DNA of 64,000 bases from Psychromonas sp. SA13A (GTDB lineage: Bacteria > Pseudomonadota > Gammaproteobacteria > Enterobacterales > Psychromonadaceae), in contig NZ_WTKU01000004.1 of assembly GCF_011378715.1 (NCBI RefSeq), positions 182,224 through 246,223 of the forward strand, in the 5' to 3' direction. Of the stretch, positions 27,981-37,562 are shown piece after piece (position 1 is the stretch's first letter; every line of letters begins with the position of its first letter). Below the pieces are notes generated by a model. It searched no databases. It was not told where the DNA came from and was given only the letters and a program-made list of their open reading frames with translations. A program made the translations under genes and the position numbers.

Positions 27981-29525
27981 ATAAAAACACGAAAATTTAT
28001 ACCCTTCTTTCTATTAGCCTTTAGCGCCAATGCTTTGGCTGAAGAAATGAGTGGATTTGGACAAGCGGTTAACTCTCTAAGTCAATCAGTTGATGGTTTT
28101 TTTAGTGATTACACAGGTTGGTTTGTTAGCTTAATATTTAAAAGTGTTCCTATTGGCGAAGCAAGCTTTCCATTAATCGTTGGTTGGTTATTAGTAGCAG
28201 CCTTGATCTTCACTATCTATTTTGGCTTTGTACAGTTTAAACGTGTTGGACTAGCGATTAATATTATAAAAGGTAAATATACAGATCCCAACTCTAAAGA
28301 AGAAGGCGAAGTTTCTCACTTCCAAGCATTAACAACGGCCCTTTCAGGTACTGTTGGTCTTGGTAATATTGCCGGTGTTGGTGTCGCACTTGCAATTGGT
28401 GGCCCGGGCGCAACTTTCTGGATGATCTTATGTGGTCTTCTGGGCATGGCGTCTAAATTCTGTGAATGTACTTTAGGTGTAAAATACAGAACTATTTTAC
28501 CATCGGGTGTTGTATCTGGTGGTCCAATGTATTACTTAAGCCAAGGGTTAAGTGAAAAAGGCCTCGGTGGTTTAGGTAAAATATTAGCGGTTGGTTTTGC
28601 ATTAATGTGTATTTTAGCAACGTTAGGTGCTGGTAACATGTTCCAAGCAAACCAAGCACATGCAATGTTAACGTATGCCTTTGACGTACCAAGTGAATAT
28701 GGTGTTATTACTGGTATTGTACTGGCTTCATTAGTATTTTCAGTAATTGTTGGTGGTATGCCTTCAATTGCATCGGTAACTGAGCGAGTTGTTCCATGGA
28801 TGGCTGCGTTATATGTAGGCATGGCACTTATTGTTATTGTTGTAAATATTGAGCAAGTAGGTCCTGCTTTTGCTTCTATCGTTGAAGGTGCTTTCACCGG
28901 AGCCGGTGTTGTTGGTGGTTTCATTGGTGCATTAATTCAAGGTCTAAAACGCGCGACCTTCTCCAATGAAGCAGGGGTCGGTTCCGCAGCGATTGCTCAC
29001 TCCGCAGTTAAAACTAAAGAGCCTATCACTGAAGGTCTTGTATCTTTATTAGAACCATTCATTGATACTGTTGTTATTTGTACCATGACGGCATTAGTCA
29101 TCATCATTGCAGGATTAAATGTTGCACCTTTTGATGGCAGTGGTTTAACAGGTGTTACATTAACAGCCGCATCATTTACTGAAACTGCAGGCGTCTTTAA
29201 ATACTTACTAGCATTAGCAGTTATCATGTTTGCATTCTCAACAATGATCTCTTGGTCATACTATGGATTGAAAGCATGGACTTACCTATTTGGTGAAGGT
29301 AAATCAACAGAATTTATTTTCAAGGTTATTTTCTGTTTATTTGTAGTTCTTGGTGCGACCATCCAGTTTGGCGCTGTTATTGACTTCTCTGATGCAGCTT
29401 TATTTGCAATGTCTATCTTCAATATCATTGGTTTATACTTCTTAATGCCAATCGTGAAAAAAGAATTACATTCATTTATTGCTCGTGTTAAATCTGGCGA
29501 AATAAAAACATACGATACAAAATAA
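27960..29525 (+). CDS. Sodium:alanine (AGCS-family) symporter
   Basis: 521 aa from the first ATG (27960), or 515 aa from the second (27978), which has an identical ribosome site. The N-terminus looks like a signal peptide (FFLLAFSANALAEE), followed by ~11 membrane helices. Family motifs are LTTALSGTVGLGNIAGVG at ~120, GGPGATFWM and the FSNEAGVGSA segment at ~325. It should import alanine or glycine with Na+. The gene has its own terminator. A second family member is at 51021-52514, without the N-terminal extension. Confidence 0.9.
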   Translation: MYKEINMIKTRKFIPFFLLAFSANALAEEMSGFGQAVNSLSQSVDGFFSDYTGWFVSLIFKSVPIGEASFPLIVGWLLVAALIFTIYFGFVQFKRVGLAINIIKGKYTDPNSKEEGEVSHFQALTTALSGTVGLGNIAGVGVALAIGGPGATFWMILCGLLGMASKFCECTLGVKYRTILPSGVVSGGPMYYLSQGLSEKGLGGLGKILAVGFALMCILATLGAGNMFQANQAHAMLTYAFDVPSEYGVITGIVLASLVFSVIVGGMPSIASVTERVVPWMAALYVGMALIVIVVNIEQVGPAFASIVEGAFTGAGVVGGFIGALIQGLKRATFSNEAGVGSAAIAHSAVKTKEPITEGLVSLLEPFIDTVVICTMTALVIIIAGLNVAPFDGSGLTGVTLTAASFTETAGVFKYLLALAVIMFAFSTMISWSYYGLKAWTYLFGEGKSTEFIFKVIFCLFVVLGATIQFGAVIDFSDAALFAMSIFNIIGLYFLMPIVKKELHSFIARVKSGEIKTYDTK

Positions 29526-29531
29526 ACTACA

Positions 29532-29612
29532 CTGACTGATCTTTGTAAAGCAGTCAGCATAAAACAGTTTATTAACGGTTTATTAACGGTTTATTAACGG
29601 TTTTTGTTAACC
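29532..29612 (+). repeat. Hairpin and three tandem 11-bp repeats after the symporter
   Basis: CTGACTG and CAGTCAG pair across 12 bases (29532-29557). Three copies of TTTATTAACGG follow and run into an ACGGTT/AACCGT hairpin. This is the 3' untranslated part, before the terminator at 29622. Confidence 0.6.
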
Positions 29613-29621
29613 GTATTTAAT

Positions 29622-29648
29622 AAAAAACTCACTTCGGTGAGTTTTTTT
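29622..29648 (+). terminator. Terminator of the sodium:alanine symporter gene
   Basis: AAAAAACTCAC-TTCG-GTGAGTTTTTTT: a perfect stem closed by the extra-stable UUCG tetraloop, with a T-run. Confidence 0.95.
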
Positions 29649-29760
29649 GTATAGGATACTCACTACTTATTTTGTATATATTTTCTACATAATAAAGATT
29701 AGCAAGTGTATTTTATTTCTTTCAGCGTTGGCTATTACAGACGATATACAAGGAAGGTAT

Positions 29761-30339
29761 ATGAACGAGAATGATAACGAAACGGAAACAGTAACAATTG
29801 ATTTAACGCGTCCATTACTGCGAGACGGCCCTAAATTTTTATCACATAAGGTGGTTGTTATTGATGATATTGCTTTTTTGCGACCGACTATCACTGCCAT
29901 GTTATTTTGTGTCGTTTACATTGTTGTGGGGGTATTTTTAATGAGCCTTGCAAGTTACCAATTAATGGTTTTAAGCAAATATGACTTTGCCATTTTTCTT
30001 GGGGGATTTGGTATCGCAATAAGCACCTTCGGCATATCATTAATTCAACCATTTATGAGTCGAGTCAGTTTTGATCGAAAAACCGGTGTGTTTAATAACC
30101 ATAAAGACCGCGACGTTAAACTCCAAAACATTACCTCTATACAAATAAATAACAAAATTATTCAACGTAAACATGCATTAAACTACGCCTGTTATGAATT
30201 GAATTTATTAACTGAACATGGACGAAGAATTAATATTTTAAACCATAACGATCAACAGCAGTTACTACAAGACGCTGAGTTATTAGGCTCTTTTTTAGGA
30301 GTGGAAGTAAATGACTGTCGAAGAGAAATTATTTTATAA
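29761..30339 (+). CDS. Two-helix membrane protein of unknown function
   Basis: 192 aa with the ATG at 29761 behind AAGGAAGG; the frame is open further upstream, but that region overlaps the preceding terminator. A polar N-terminus (to ~45) is followed by two membrane helices (~48-72 and ~80-102), then a soluble C-terminal domain. The C-terminal part (RVSFDRKTGVFNNHKDRDVKLQNITSIQI) resembles the beta-rich PH-like domains of bacterial two-helix membrane proteins, but I do not recognise the family. It is monocistronic. Confidence 0.7.
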   Translation: MNENDNETETVTIDLTRPLLRDGPKFLSHKVVVIDDIAFLRPTITAMLFCVVYIVVGVFLMSLASYQLMVLSKYDFAIFLGGFGIAISTFGISLIQPFMSRVSFDRKTGVFNNHKDRDVKLQNITSIQINNKIIQRKHALNYACYELNLLTEHGRRINILNHNDQQQLLQDAELLGSFLGVEVNDCRREIIL

Positions 30340-30669
30340 GTGCATCACACTCCCTGTGTCAGATGAGTGATTAATTGTATCAGTGTAATGATTAATGTAA
30401 TCCCTTATGAGCGATTACATTATTAGACAATGTTACAACAAGTCGAGTATGACTTTATTTGCTCATTTTTTAGATTAAGAAAGTTAACCGCCGATAACGC
30501 AAAACTATAGCGAATAAAATTCAAACGCTTCTAACAGGCAGAATCGCAATAAAATGCCAAACAGAGTAAAGCTTTTAAAGCCTGATTCAATATGGCGACC
30601 AACGACTAACCTGACAACTTTTACCTTTCACTGAAGACACCTTACACGGAAGAAAAGCACCCACTTTTT
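30340..30669. other. Spacer with one inverted repeat between convergent genes
   Basis: TAATGTAATC and GATTACATTA (30393-30422) form a 10-bp stem with a 10-base loop. There is no T-run. Otherwise nothing recognised. Confidence 0.5.
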
Positions 30670-31533
30670 TTATTCAGCAGTACTTTTCCGACCTGATAAA
30701 AAGTAATTACCTAATGCCAATACCACACTTGCTAACATTAACAATAATGAAACAACATTAATCACCGGTGTCGCGCCCTCTCTTAGACGGTCATAAAGCG
30801 TGATGGTTAAAGGGCTATCCGAGCCAACTAACATCAGAGTCGTATTGAAGTTCTCAAAAGACATTAAAAAACTGATCACGGCAGCGCCAATAATTGCAGG
30901 TAATAAATACGGAATAGTAATTGTACGTATTGCTTGTAATTTAGTGGCTCCCAAGTTCAAAGCAGCTTCCTCTAAACTTAAATCAAAGCTGCGCAATCTG
31001 GCAGCTACAATTAAGGTGCAAATCGTAGTAATAAAAGCAAATTGACCAATTACTACCAATGTTAAACCTGGCCTCAACAATTCAATATCGATTGCCCATA
31101 CATCATCAAAATAATTAGCAATGCTTGAACTCATGATTAAAATCGATACGCCTAAAATAACTCCAGGTATTACCAAAGGTAATAACATCAACATATATAA
31201 AACACTTTTTCCTCGAAATGTTGCCCGTTCAAACAAAAAAGCATTATTGACTGCTAACGCAACAGCCAAAACCGTCGTGCAAGTTGCAACTAGAAAGCTG
31301 GTTGCAATTGATTGATATAGCTGAGGGTCGTGAAATAACCCTAGCATCGGCTCTTGATCAGAGAAAAACCAATCCCAAGTAAAACCATGCCAAGGGAGAG
31401 AGGGAAACATACTGTCATTGAACGCAAATACAGCAACAACCACTAAAGGAGCCATTAAAAAAGTAAAAAATATAAAAGCATATATCCTAAAACTAGACTT
31501 AAACAGTGCTGACTGCGGAATCGATGGGATCAT
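30670..31533 (-). CDS. Polyamine-type ABC permease, PotC-like (second system)
   Basis: 287 aa with six membrane segments and an EAA-type loop (SLEEAALNLGATKLQAIRTI) at ~185-205. It is the last gene of a four-gene operon on the minus strand in the order binding protein, ATPase, PotB-like, PotC-like. It is 10 bp after the PotB-like gene. Confidence 0.88.
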   Translation of the reverse strand: MIPSIPQSALFKSSFRIYAFIFFTFLMAPLVVVAVFAFNDSMFPSLPWHGFTWDWFFSDQEPMLGLFHDPQLYQSIATSFLVATCTTVLAVALAVNNAFLFERATFRGKSVLYMLMLLPLVIPGVILGVSILIMSSSIANYFDDVWAIDIELLRPGLTLVVIGQFAFITTICTLIVAARLRSFDLSLEEAALNLGATKLQAIRTITIPYLLPAIIGAAVISFLMSFENFNTTLMLVGSDSPLTITLYDRLREGATPVINVVSLLLMLASVVLALGNYFLSGRKSTAE

Positions 31534-31543
31534 ACAGAGTCTC

Positions 31544-32419
31544 CTAGGACATCACTTTGCTGAATGATTGACGGCTAAGTTTCAACCCAAGCCAAACAAT
31601 CAAAGAAGAAATACTTAACAATAGAACACCAAATGCCGAGCCCTGTTGCCAATTAAACCGCGTAATAAATTGCGTAAATATTTGCTCAGTGAACCATAAA
31701 CTTGATTTACCACCCAATAAAATAGGCGTTAAATAATTACCCAGCGTAAGCATAAAGACCACAATGCAGCCAGATACGATGGCAGGTTTAGCATGCGGCA
31801 CAATAATGTGCCAAAACACAGATAATCCGTTGCCGCCTAAGTCATATCCCGCTTCAATATAACTATCATCAAGACTTTCTAAGGTAGATGTTAACGGCAC
31901 AACCATAAACAGCATACTGCTATAAACTAGCCCTAACATAATGGTGGCATCGGTATATAGAAACTCAATCGGCCCTTCCGTAAAGCCTATATATTGTAGA
32001 AAAGAGCTGATCACACCACTTTCACGTAACAGAATCATCCAGCCATAAGTTCTGACTAACTCACTCACCCAAAATGGAACCAAACAAAGCACCAACAACA
32101 AGCCCTTGGCACGACCTCGTAACATCTTTGCGATGTAGTAAGAGATTGGAAAAGCGATGATTAACGTTAATATAGTGGCAATTATTGACATCACAGCAGT
32201 GCGCAGAAAAGTGTTCCAATAAAGAGGCTCAGTAAAAAATTCAATATAGTTACTCAAACCATATTCATAGATGCGTGGTGCAACACGCTCTTGCAATGAA
32301 ATATTCAGCATGGTCAACTGCGGCAAAATAACTAACAATACTAGCCATAGTAATAACGGGCAAAGCAGTAACAGTAAGCCTAATTTAAGCGGTGTGTTTG
32401 ATTTTCCTTTAATGGCCAT
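31544..32419 (-). CDS. Polyamine-type ABC permease, PotB-like (second system)
   Basis: 291 aa, six membrane segments, with the EAA-type loop around DDSYIEAGYDLGGNGLSVF (~195-215). Four base pairs separate it from the ATPase gene. It forms the channel with the PotC-like partner. Confidence 0.88.
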   Translation of the reverse strand: MAIKGKSNTPLKLGLLLLLCPLLLWLVLLVILPQLTMLNISLQERVAPRIYEYGLSNYIEFFTEPLYWNTFLRTAVMSIIATILTLIIAFPISYYIAKMLRGRAKGLLLVLCLVPFWVSELVRTYGWMILLRESGVISSFLQYIGFTEGPIEFLYTDATIMLGLVYSSMLFMVVPLTSTLESLDDSYIEAGYDLGGNGLSVFWHIIVPHAKPAIVSGCIVVFMLTLGNYLTPILLGGKSSLWFTEQIFTQFITRFNWQQGSAFGVLLLSISSLIVWLGLKLSRQSFSKVMS

Positions 32420-32423
32420 CTAT

Positions 32424-33569
32424 TCATTTGTCCTGTATTTTAGGAAAAACGTTAACTTGCTGCATAGGAAATGAAATTTGTAATTTATCGCCTTTCTTTA
32501 AGTGCATAAATTCAGCAGTTTGTGGTAGTTTCACTTTTATCTCTTCGCTAGAGGTTTGCTCTTCTACTAACAACTGACTATTTGCACCATCAAATAAAAT
32601 ATTGTTCACTTTGGTATGTAGTTGATTAGTATGTAATTGATTCGTTTGTAATTGAGTACTTTCTACTTTAGATTCTAACATCGGTGAAATATGGATAGCT
32701 TCAGGGCGTATAAACACCTCAACCTCTGAACCAATAATAAACGTTTTAGTCTCAGGTTTTTGTACTTGTAGCACTAAGCCTGATACTGTTTTTACCTGTA
32801 ATGAATCTGATAAAATATCCATTACCTTAGCTGACCACTTATTACTATCACCAACAAAACCTGCTACAAAGGCATTATCTGGTTGAAAATATAACTGCTG
32901 AGGATCACCTACTTGTTGAAATTGGCCATGATTCATCACCGCAACCTGATCGCTCATCACTAACGCTTCCGATTGGTCATGGGTAATATAGACAAAAGTG
33001 GTTTCGAATTCCTGTTGTAGTTTTTTTAGTTCTACTTTCATGTGCTCACGCAACTTCAGATCTAAGGCGCCTAAAGGTTCATCCAGTAACAAAACATCAG
33101 GATTCAGCACCAAGCATCTCGCAATCGCTATCCGCTGTTTTTGTCCGCCAGATAATTGTGCTATTTTCTTTTCGCCACTGCCACTAAGGTTAACACGCGC
33201 TAACACTTGCTCTACTTTATGTTTGATTTCAACTTTATTAATCCCTTGGCGATGCAAACCATAGGCAATATTTTCTGACACATTCATATTAGGGAAGAGT
33301 GCTAAGTGCTGAAAAACCATATTAACCGGGCGCTTATTAGGCGCAACGCCAATCATCGATTTACCTTTGATAAAAATATCACCCGATGTCGGGTCGTCAA
33401 ATCCAGCTAACATACGCAGCAGAGTGGTTTTACCACAGCCAGAAGGCCCTAGAATAGAAAAGAAACTGCCCTTTGGGATGGCAAATGAAACTTGGTCAAC
33501 GGCAGTGAAATCATCAAATTGTCTAACGAGATCAGTGCACTGCAAATCAAAATCCGTATGATTAAGCAA
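32424..33569 (-). CDS. Polyamine-type ABC ATPase, PotA-like (second system)
   Basis: 381 aa. Walker [10 protein letters not shown], signature LSGGQKQR, Walker B LLLDEP, H-loop ITHDQSEA. The C-terminal TOBE region contains a 15-bp tandem triplication (32611-32655) that encodes three NQLHT-like pentapeptides, an unusual insertion near residues 305-320. It energises the second polyamine-type importer. Confidence 0.9.
   Translation of the reverse strand: MLNHTDFDLQCTDLVRQFDDFTAVDQVSFAIPKGSFFSILGPSGCGKTTLLRMLAGFDDPTSGDIFIKGKSMIGVAPNKRPVNMVFQHLALFPNMNVSENIAYGLHRQGINKVEIKHKVEQVLARVNLSGSGEKKIAQLSGGQKQRIAIARCLVLNPDVLLLDEPLGALDLKLREHMKVELKKLQQEFETTFVYITHDQSEALVMSDQVAVMNHGQFQQVGDPQQLYFQPDNAFVAGFVGDSNKWSAKVMDILSDSLQVKTVSGLVLQVQKPETKTFIIGSEVEVFIRPEAIHISPMLESKVESTQLQTNQLHTNQLHTKVNNILFDGANSQLLVEEQTSSEEIKVKLPQTAEFMHLKKGDKLQISFPMQQVNVFPKIQDK
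32611..32655. repeat. Three tandem 15-bp units inside the PotA-like gene
   Basis: Units TTGGTATGTAGTTGA, TTAGTATGTAATTGA and TTCGTTTGTAATTGA. Because the unit is five codons long the frame is kept; it encodes the LQTNQ/LHTNQ/LHTKV series. Confidence 0.85.
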
Positions 33570-33665
33570 ATGAGTTCCTAATTAATAATTGAATGGGTTT
33601 TACAATAAAAAAATTTAGGTGCAACCAAAGTTACACCTAATTAATGCTAATTAAAATACTGAATG

Positions 33666-34736
33666 CTATTTTGCTGCTTTAACGCGGTCTAATACTTTAC
33701 CTTCAATCATTTCTAAGCCAGCAGGCACCGGTGGATACCACTTAATGTTATCAATTGACGCAGTATCAAAGCTTGATTGATACTTAGCTCTCAATGGCGC
33801 ATTAACAAATTCATCAGCTCCTTTAGACGCAGTAAAATTGCCTGCAGCGTCGGTGATCATCGCCGCTATTTTTGGTTGCATTACAAAATTTATCCACTTA
33901 TAAGCAGCGCTTTCGTTTTTACTTTTACGTGGTATTACAAATGCATCTATCCAGCCTAATGCACCCGACGTTGGCGCAATAAAATTGATCGCCTGATTGT
34001 CATCATGTAATTGCCAGCCGCCAGCATCCCAAGCCATTGCAGCAACAGTTTCATCAGTACGCATTAAGTTTTTCATCGCATCGCCACCGGACCAATAGGC
34101 CTTAACGTTACCTTTACAACTAATTAGCTTATCCTGCACTTTTAGCATAATTTTTTCATATTCTGCAGGATCGTTATAAGCAGCAAATGGGTCTAAGCCC
34201 ATAGAAAAGGCAAAAGCTATTAAAGTAGGACGTTTTAAACGATAAGTGACTTTGCCCATATAAGCATCGTTACATAGGTCAGTATAATCTTTTACATCGG
34301 CTGCTTTTTCAGAATTAACAATTAAACCAGAAGTACCCCAGATGTGCGGAACGCCATATGATTTACCATCATATATCGACGATTGTAATGTGGAATCCAA
34401 CATACTAGCCACAAATAAACTCTTATCAATTTTTGATAAATCAATCGGTTTATAGATATTAAACTCAGCTTGTGCGCTGGCTATTCTATCTTGGCTAGGT
34501 TGAGCTAGGTCAAAACCGCCGCCACGGGTAGCAGACAACTTGGCAATCATGTCTTCATTATTAGATTTAGTCACCTCAACATCGATGCCAGTTTCAGCTT
34601 TAAACATATCTACAACGGTTTTTGGCGCATAACCACCCCAAGTGAGTAACCGTAATGTTTCCGCATTAACAGATTGTGCTGTTATACATAAGGTAAAACC
34701 GACTGCAATTAGTGACTTACAATTTGAAATTTGCAT
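33666..34736 (-). CDS. Polyamine-type periplasmic binding protein (second system)
   Basis: 356 aa with the ATG at 34736 behind GGAGAG; an ATG at 34748 would place that ribosome site inside the coding part. The signal peptide ends near TAQSVNAET. The mature start LRLLTWGGYAPKTVVDMF and the WGTSGLIVN segment place it in the PotD/PotF-like family. It is the first gene of the second importer, ~97 bp before the ATPase. The ligand may be a polyamine or a related amine; this cannot be told by eye. Confidence 0.88.
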   Translation of the reverse strand: MQISNCKSLIAVGFTLCITAQSVNAETLRLLTWGGYAPKTVVDMFKAETGIDVEVTKSNNEDMIAKLSATRGGGFDLAQPSQDRIASAQAEFNIYKPIDLSKIDKSLFVASMLDSTLQSSIYDGKSYGVPHIWGTSGLIVNSEKAADVKDYTDLCNDAYMGKVTYRLKRPTLIAFAFSMGLDPFAAYNDPAEYEKIMLKVQDKLISCKGNVKAYWSGGDAMKNLMRTDETVAAMAWDAGGWQLHDDNQAINFIAPTSGALGWIDAFVIPRKSKNESAAYKWINFVMQPKIAAMITDAAGNFTASKGADEFVNAPLRAKYQSSFDTASIDNIKWYPPVPAGLEMIEGKVLDRVKAAK

Positions 34737-35346
34737 TATTCTCTCCATAGATGTCTGTTATAACTAAAAAAGTAATACCAAATAAGAGAATCAATATAAG
34801 CAAAATAGTATGACATAAACATGACAGAGGTAATATTTATGTCAAAGATAAGACCTCCATCAACTAACGAGAGATAATAGATTAGAGGTGAATTGGATAA
34901 AAATGCACTAATTACTAACAACAATTGACTAAGATAGAAGTTGAACAGGGCATATAAAGTAACGACTTCCACCACACAACAAAGCATGGTGACCACATGC
35001 GGAATACCATGATAGAAAGGCATATGAGACAGGGAAATTGGTGATTAGCAAGATTGAGCCATAACAAACTACCTCCAAGTGCAACAATATGCATCTTCAA
35101 AAGATAGTTTGTAAATAATCATCAACCAAAGTTTATAGATTTCCAGCACTTCACATCCAGAACGTCCCATAACTTGACTGCTCACTATCCAAGATTCAGG
35201 CTACCGACAATTAAACTCGGCGTGGCAGCCTGATTGACCCTTCCTTAAATCTATAAAGTGAAATAGCCAAAAGATGGCGTTGTTATGACAAATAGCAAAC
35301 GTTCATAGACTTGAAATAAGTTATCAATATATTGTTTATAAAAAAC
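34737..35346. other. Spacer with possible remnant of a membrane gene
   Basis: About 610 bp on the promoter side of the second importer. Two overlapping minus-strand frames (34736-35023 and 34915-35100) are rich in hydrophobic residues. Neither has a ribosome site and they are in different frames, so at most this is a decayed small membrane gene. No function is claimed. Confidence 0.35.
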
Positions 35347-35913
35347 TTAACTGCTTATCACCATGGCAACAAATAATGCAATGCTGAGCAAAGCAGAAAT
35401 GAGTGTTAGCTGCCGTAACTTTGGCATTTGTAATGCAATCAAAAAACCAGAGATAATTAGTAACAGTAAAGCAATGGCAAACGCAGTCGCATAGACTTTA
35501 AAAGGAGTACCACCTTTTGCTTTGTGTAGCTGTACAAGCTGTCGATACCAGCTAGCATTTTCTATAGTTAATGTAATAATTAAAGGCTGAAATGTAGGCG
35601 CTAAAACAACATTAACGGTTGAACCACTCCATTCTAGCTGAAAAGAAGAACCTATTTTTTTAATTTTCGCATTACCTGATGGCAACCCTACATCTTGTTT
35701 TTGTAATTCATTTTTTGCCAATGCTACAAGCTCTGTCAGTCCTCCTTTAATTGGCTCTTTTATATGTAGTTCCTGGGTCGTTTTCTCAGTTCCACCTTTT
35801 ATACCCCAAGTATAAAGTGCACCTGTTACAAAAAACATAATTGCCACAGGTAAGATAAAAGCGGCAAGTAACGTATGTGCTTTAATTAATAGCGAACGAT
35901 TTATTTTTTCCAT
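35347..35913 (-). CDS. PepSY-type membrane protein
   Basis: 188 aa. The N-terminal helix (RSLLIKAHTLLAAFILPVAIMFFVTGALYTWG) matches the first segment of PepSY-associated membrane proteins. A periplasmic PepSY-like domain follows (residues ~50-130), then WYRQLVQLHKAKGG and two C-terminal helices. Relatives often accompany siderophore- or iron-related genes, but none is adjacent here. It is monocistronic. Confidence 0.7.
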   Translation of the reverse strand: MEKINRSLLIKAHTLLAAFILPVAIMFFVTGALYTWGIKGGTEKTTQELHIKEPIKGGLTELVALAKNELQKQDVGLPSGNAKIKKIGSSFQLEWSGSTVNVVLAPTFQPLIITLTIENASWYRQLVQLHKAKGGTPFKVYATAFAIALLLLIISGFLIALQMPKLRQLTLISALLSIALFVAMVISS

Positions 35914-36408
35914 TAGTCTTTTCTCTGTCTCTTTTTTGTTGCTTTAAGTAGCTGTAGAACAACTCATTTTCAGCCCACGGATTTAAATAATACTAATTAC
36001 GTTAAGTATGTGATCTAGATTTCGCCTAGGAAAAACAACGTAATTCAAGGCGCAAACAGTTGTTCCCTTTACTAAATTTATAACCAAGAAATCCACCATT
36101 TTAACCAGTAAAATAGACCGCTATTTATCGTCATTGGTATAAGCGGGCACAGTAATTGACATTCAATACAGATTCAATAAATTATTCTATTTTCAGTAAG
36201 TAATTGATTAAATTAGAGGGAAAGTAGCTTTCTATAGGTAATTACTAGCGGTTTACAGGCTGAGTGCGCTGCTCTTATCGTGATGCAATCGACGACTCAG
36301 GTTCACACAGAGATGGACAAAGCATTGATGGGCTATAACGACTATACGTTGATGACCTTTAACACAATAAAACTAAAAAATATAGTAACAGTAATTTATC
36401 CCCCTACT
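35914..36408. other. Spacer with an unidentified coding-like fragment
   Basis: Between the PepSY gene and the glycosylase remnant. A plus-strand stretch at ~36244-36360 reads without stops (ending with a segment like MDKALMGYNDYTLMTF), but it has no start with a ribosome site. I cannot assign it. Nothing else seen. Confidence 0.3.
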
Positions 36409-36667
36409 TTACAACACGGTTAATACCTCTGTTTCAAACCATGGATTTTTCTTTAACCAGATATTATTACGCGGGCAGGGATGCGGAAAAGGCATAACTT
36501 GCTCTCCATAAGTAGCCCAGTTTTTTGACTATCTCGGTAAGATTTTTTCAGATTATTTAAATGCTATGCCAAAAGCTTATAGCCCGATGACAAGTGTGAG
36601 CTGAATATACACAAATGGTGCAAGCACGAACTTCTGTTAATAATTGATTGAATTTTTTTGTTTTCAT
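36409..36667 (-). pseudogene. Remnant of a uracil-DNA-glycosylase-family gene
   Basis: From the ATG at 36667 the frame reads FNQLLTEVRACTIC, the typical start of this family (LLxEVRACxxC). It then needs a frame change (HLSSGYKLLA in place of the usual HLPLGxRPxLx) and meets stops. The family's C-terminus reappears at 36409-36525 as YGEQVMPFPHPCPRNN followed by WLKKNPWFETEVL and a stop. The whole middle, including the catalytic core, is missing: an intact gene encodes ~190 aa and only ~80 codons remain. The region is therefore a pseudogene with an internal deletion and a frameshift. Confidence 0.75.
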
Positions 36668-36963
36668 GGCTTGAATTCAGATCATAAATGCATAGTTTGA
36701 ATGGATGGAAAAAACAGTCAGGAGCATCGTTACTAATCACTTTTTATTCTGAAAGAGATGCAAAATGAAAACATATAAGCAACCGACTTAGGAATAACAA
36801 TGACTGATTTATATACTAAATGAAACAGGTATGAGTCAAAATAAAATGGCTAAACTACTTAATAAGCAAATTAACTATCAGTAGAGGGTTTTCTTGTAAT
36901 ACAGGAAGGCTGAGAATCAGCAGTCAAAATATTTTGACTGTTCGATGTATTTATAAGTATATT
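36668..36963. other. Spacer with a possible HTH-gene remnant
   Basis: A plus-strand ATG at 36799 starts MTDLY; after a one-base frameshift the reading LNETGMSQNKMAKLLNK ends at a TAG near 36883. The second part looks like the start of a helix-turn-helix protein. It is too short and broken for a firm call. Confidence 0.25.
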
Positions 36964-37368
36964 TTATTGGCCAGTTATAGGATCATTTTTTGACACAATA
37001 AAAATTAAATAAAGCACAATAAAATCAGCTAATAAGTGAAAGCCAAGGTTTAATAAAAGGCCTCCCTGATCTAATCTTTCAAGTGATGCTTTATATACCT
37101 CGTAATCAATATTAGCTATAGAAGCAGTGCATTTGGAATCTAAAATATTAACTATTTTTGTCAAACTGTTAATTGTTTTATATAAGGCTTCAAAACTGAA
37201 CGATAAGAAGATGGCAGCAGATATACCAACGCCAATACGTTTTTGTCTTGCCCAAGCATTATTTCTGGAAAAAACCCAGCCAACCAAACTCGCAATACCC
37301 GCAACGTAAAACTGCCAAAAAGTTATTATTTGATCGCTTATTTTAAATGCGATATCGAGTTCAGGCAT
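36964..37368 (-). CDS. Orphan membrane protein of unknown function
   Basis: 134 aa. Three hydrophobic helices: ~15-33 (WQFYVAGIASLVGWVF), ~45-62 and ~108-126, with a central soluble loop containing one Cys. I do not recognise it. It lies in an AT-rich accessory stretch between a pseudogene and a lipoprotein cassette, transcribed in the same direction as the cassette but ~195 bp after it. Coding is plausible, not certain. Confidence 0.5.
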   Translation of the reverse strand: MPELDIAFKISDQIITFWQFYVAGIASLVGWVFSRNNAWARQKRIGVGISAAIFLSFSFEALYKTINSLTKIVNILDSKCTASIANIDYEVYKASLERLDQGGLLLNLGFHLLADFIVLYLIFIVSKNDPITGQ

Positions 37369-37562
37369 AAAAATTTATCTCCTTACATCCTAGTACTAAT
37401 TGGTAGTCACTAATATTTCTGCATAAAAAGCAGAATTATTTAATATAAATACCACTCAATTATAATTAATTATTTAGCATTAAAATTAAATAATAAATCG
37501 TTGAGCAATCTGCTAATTAGCATATTTAAAGTATAACGACTTCTCCCCAGCTACTACACCAT

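Noticed and set aside
29647..29760. Longer N-terminus for the two-helix membrane protein
   Set aside because: The upstream start lies in the terminator T-run of the previous gene and has no ribosome site; the ATG at 29761 has AAGGAAGG before it.
34736..35100. Two hydrophobic minus-strand frames as genes
   Set aside because: Neither has a ribosome site, they overlap in different frames, and they match no family I know. Recorded only as a possible remnant.
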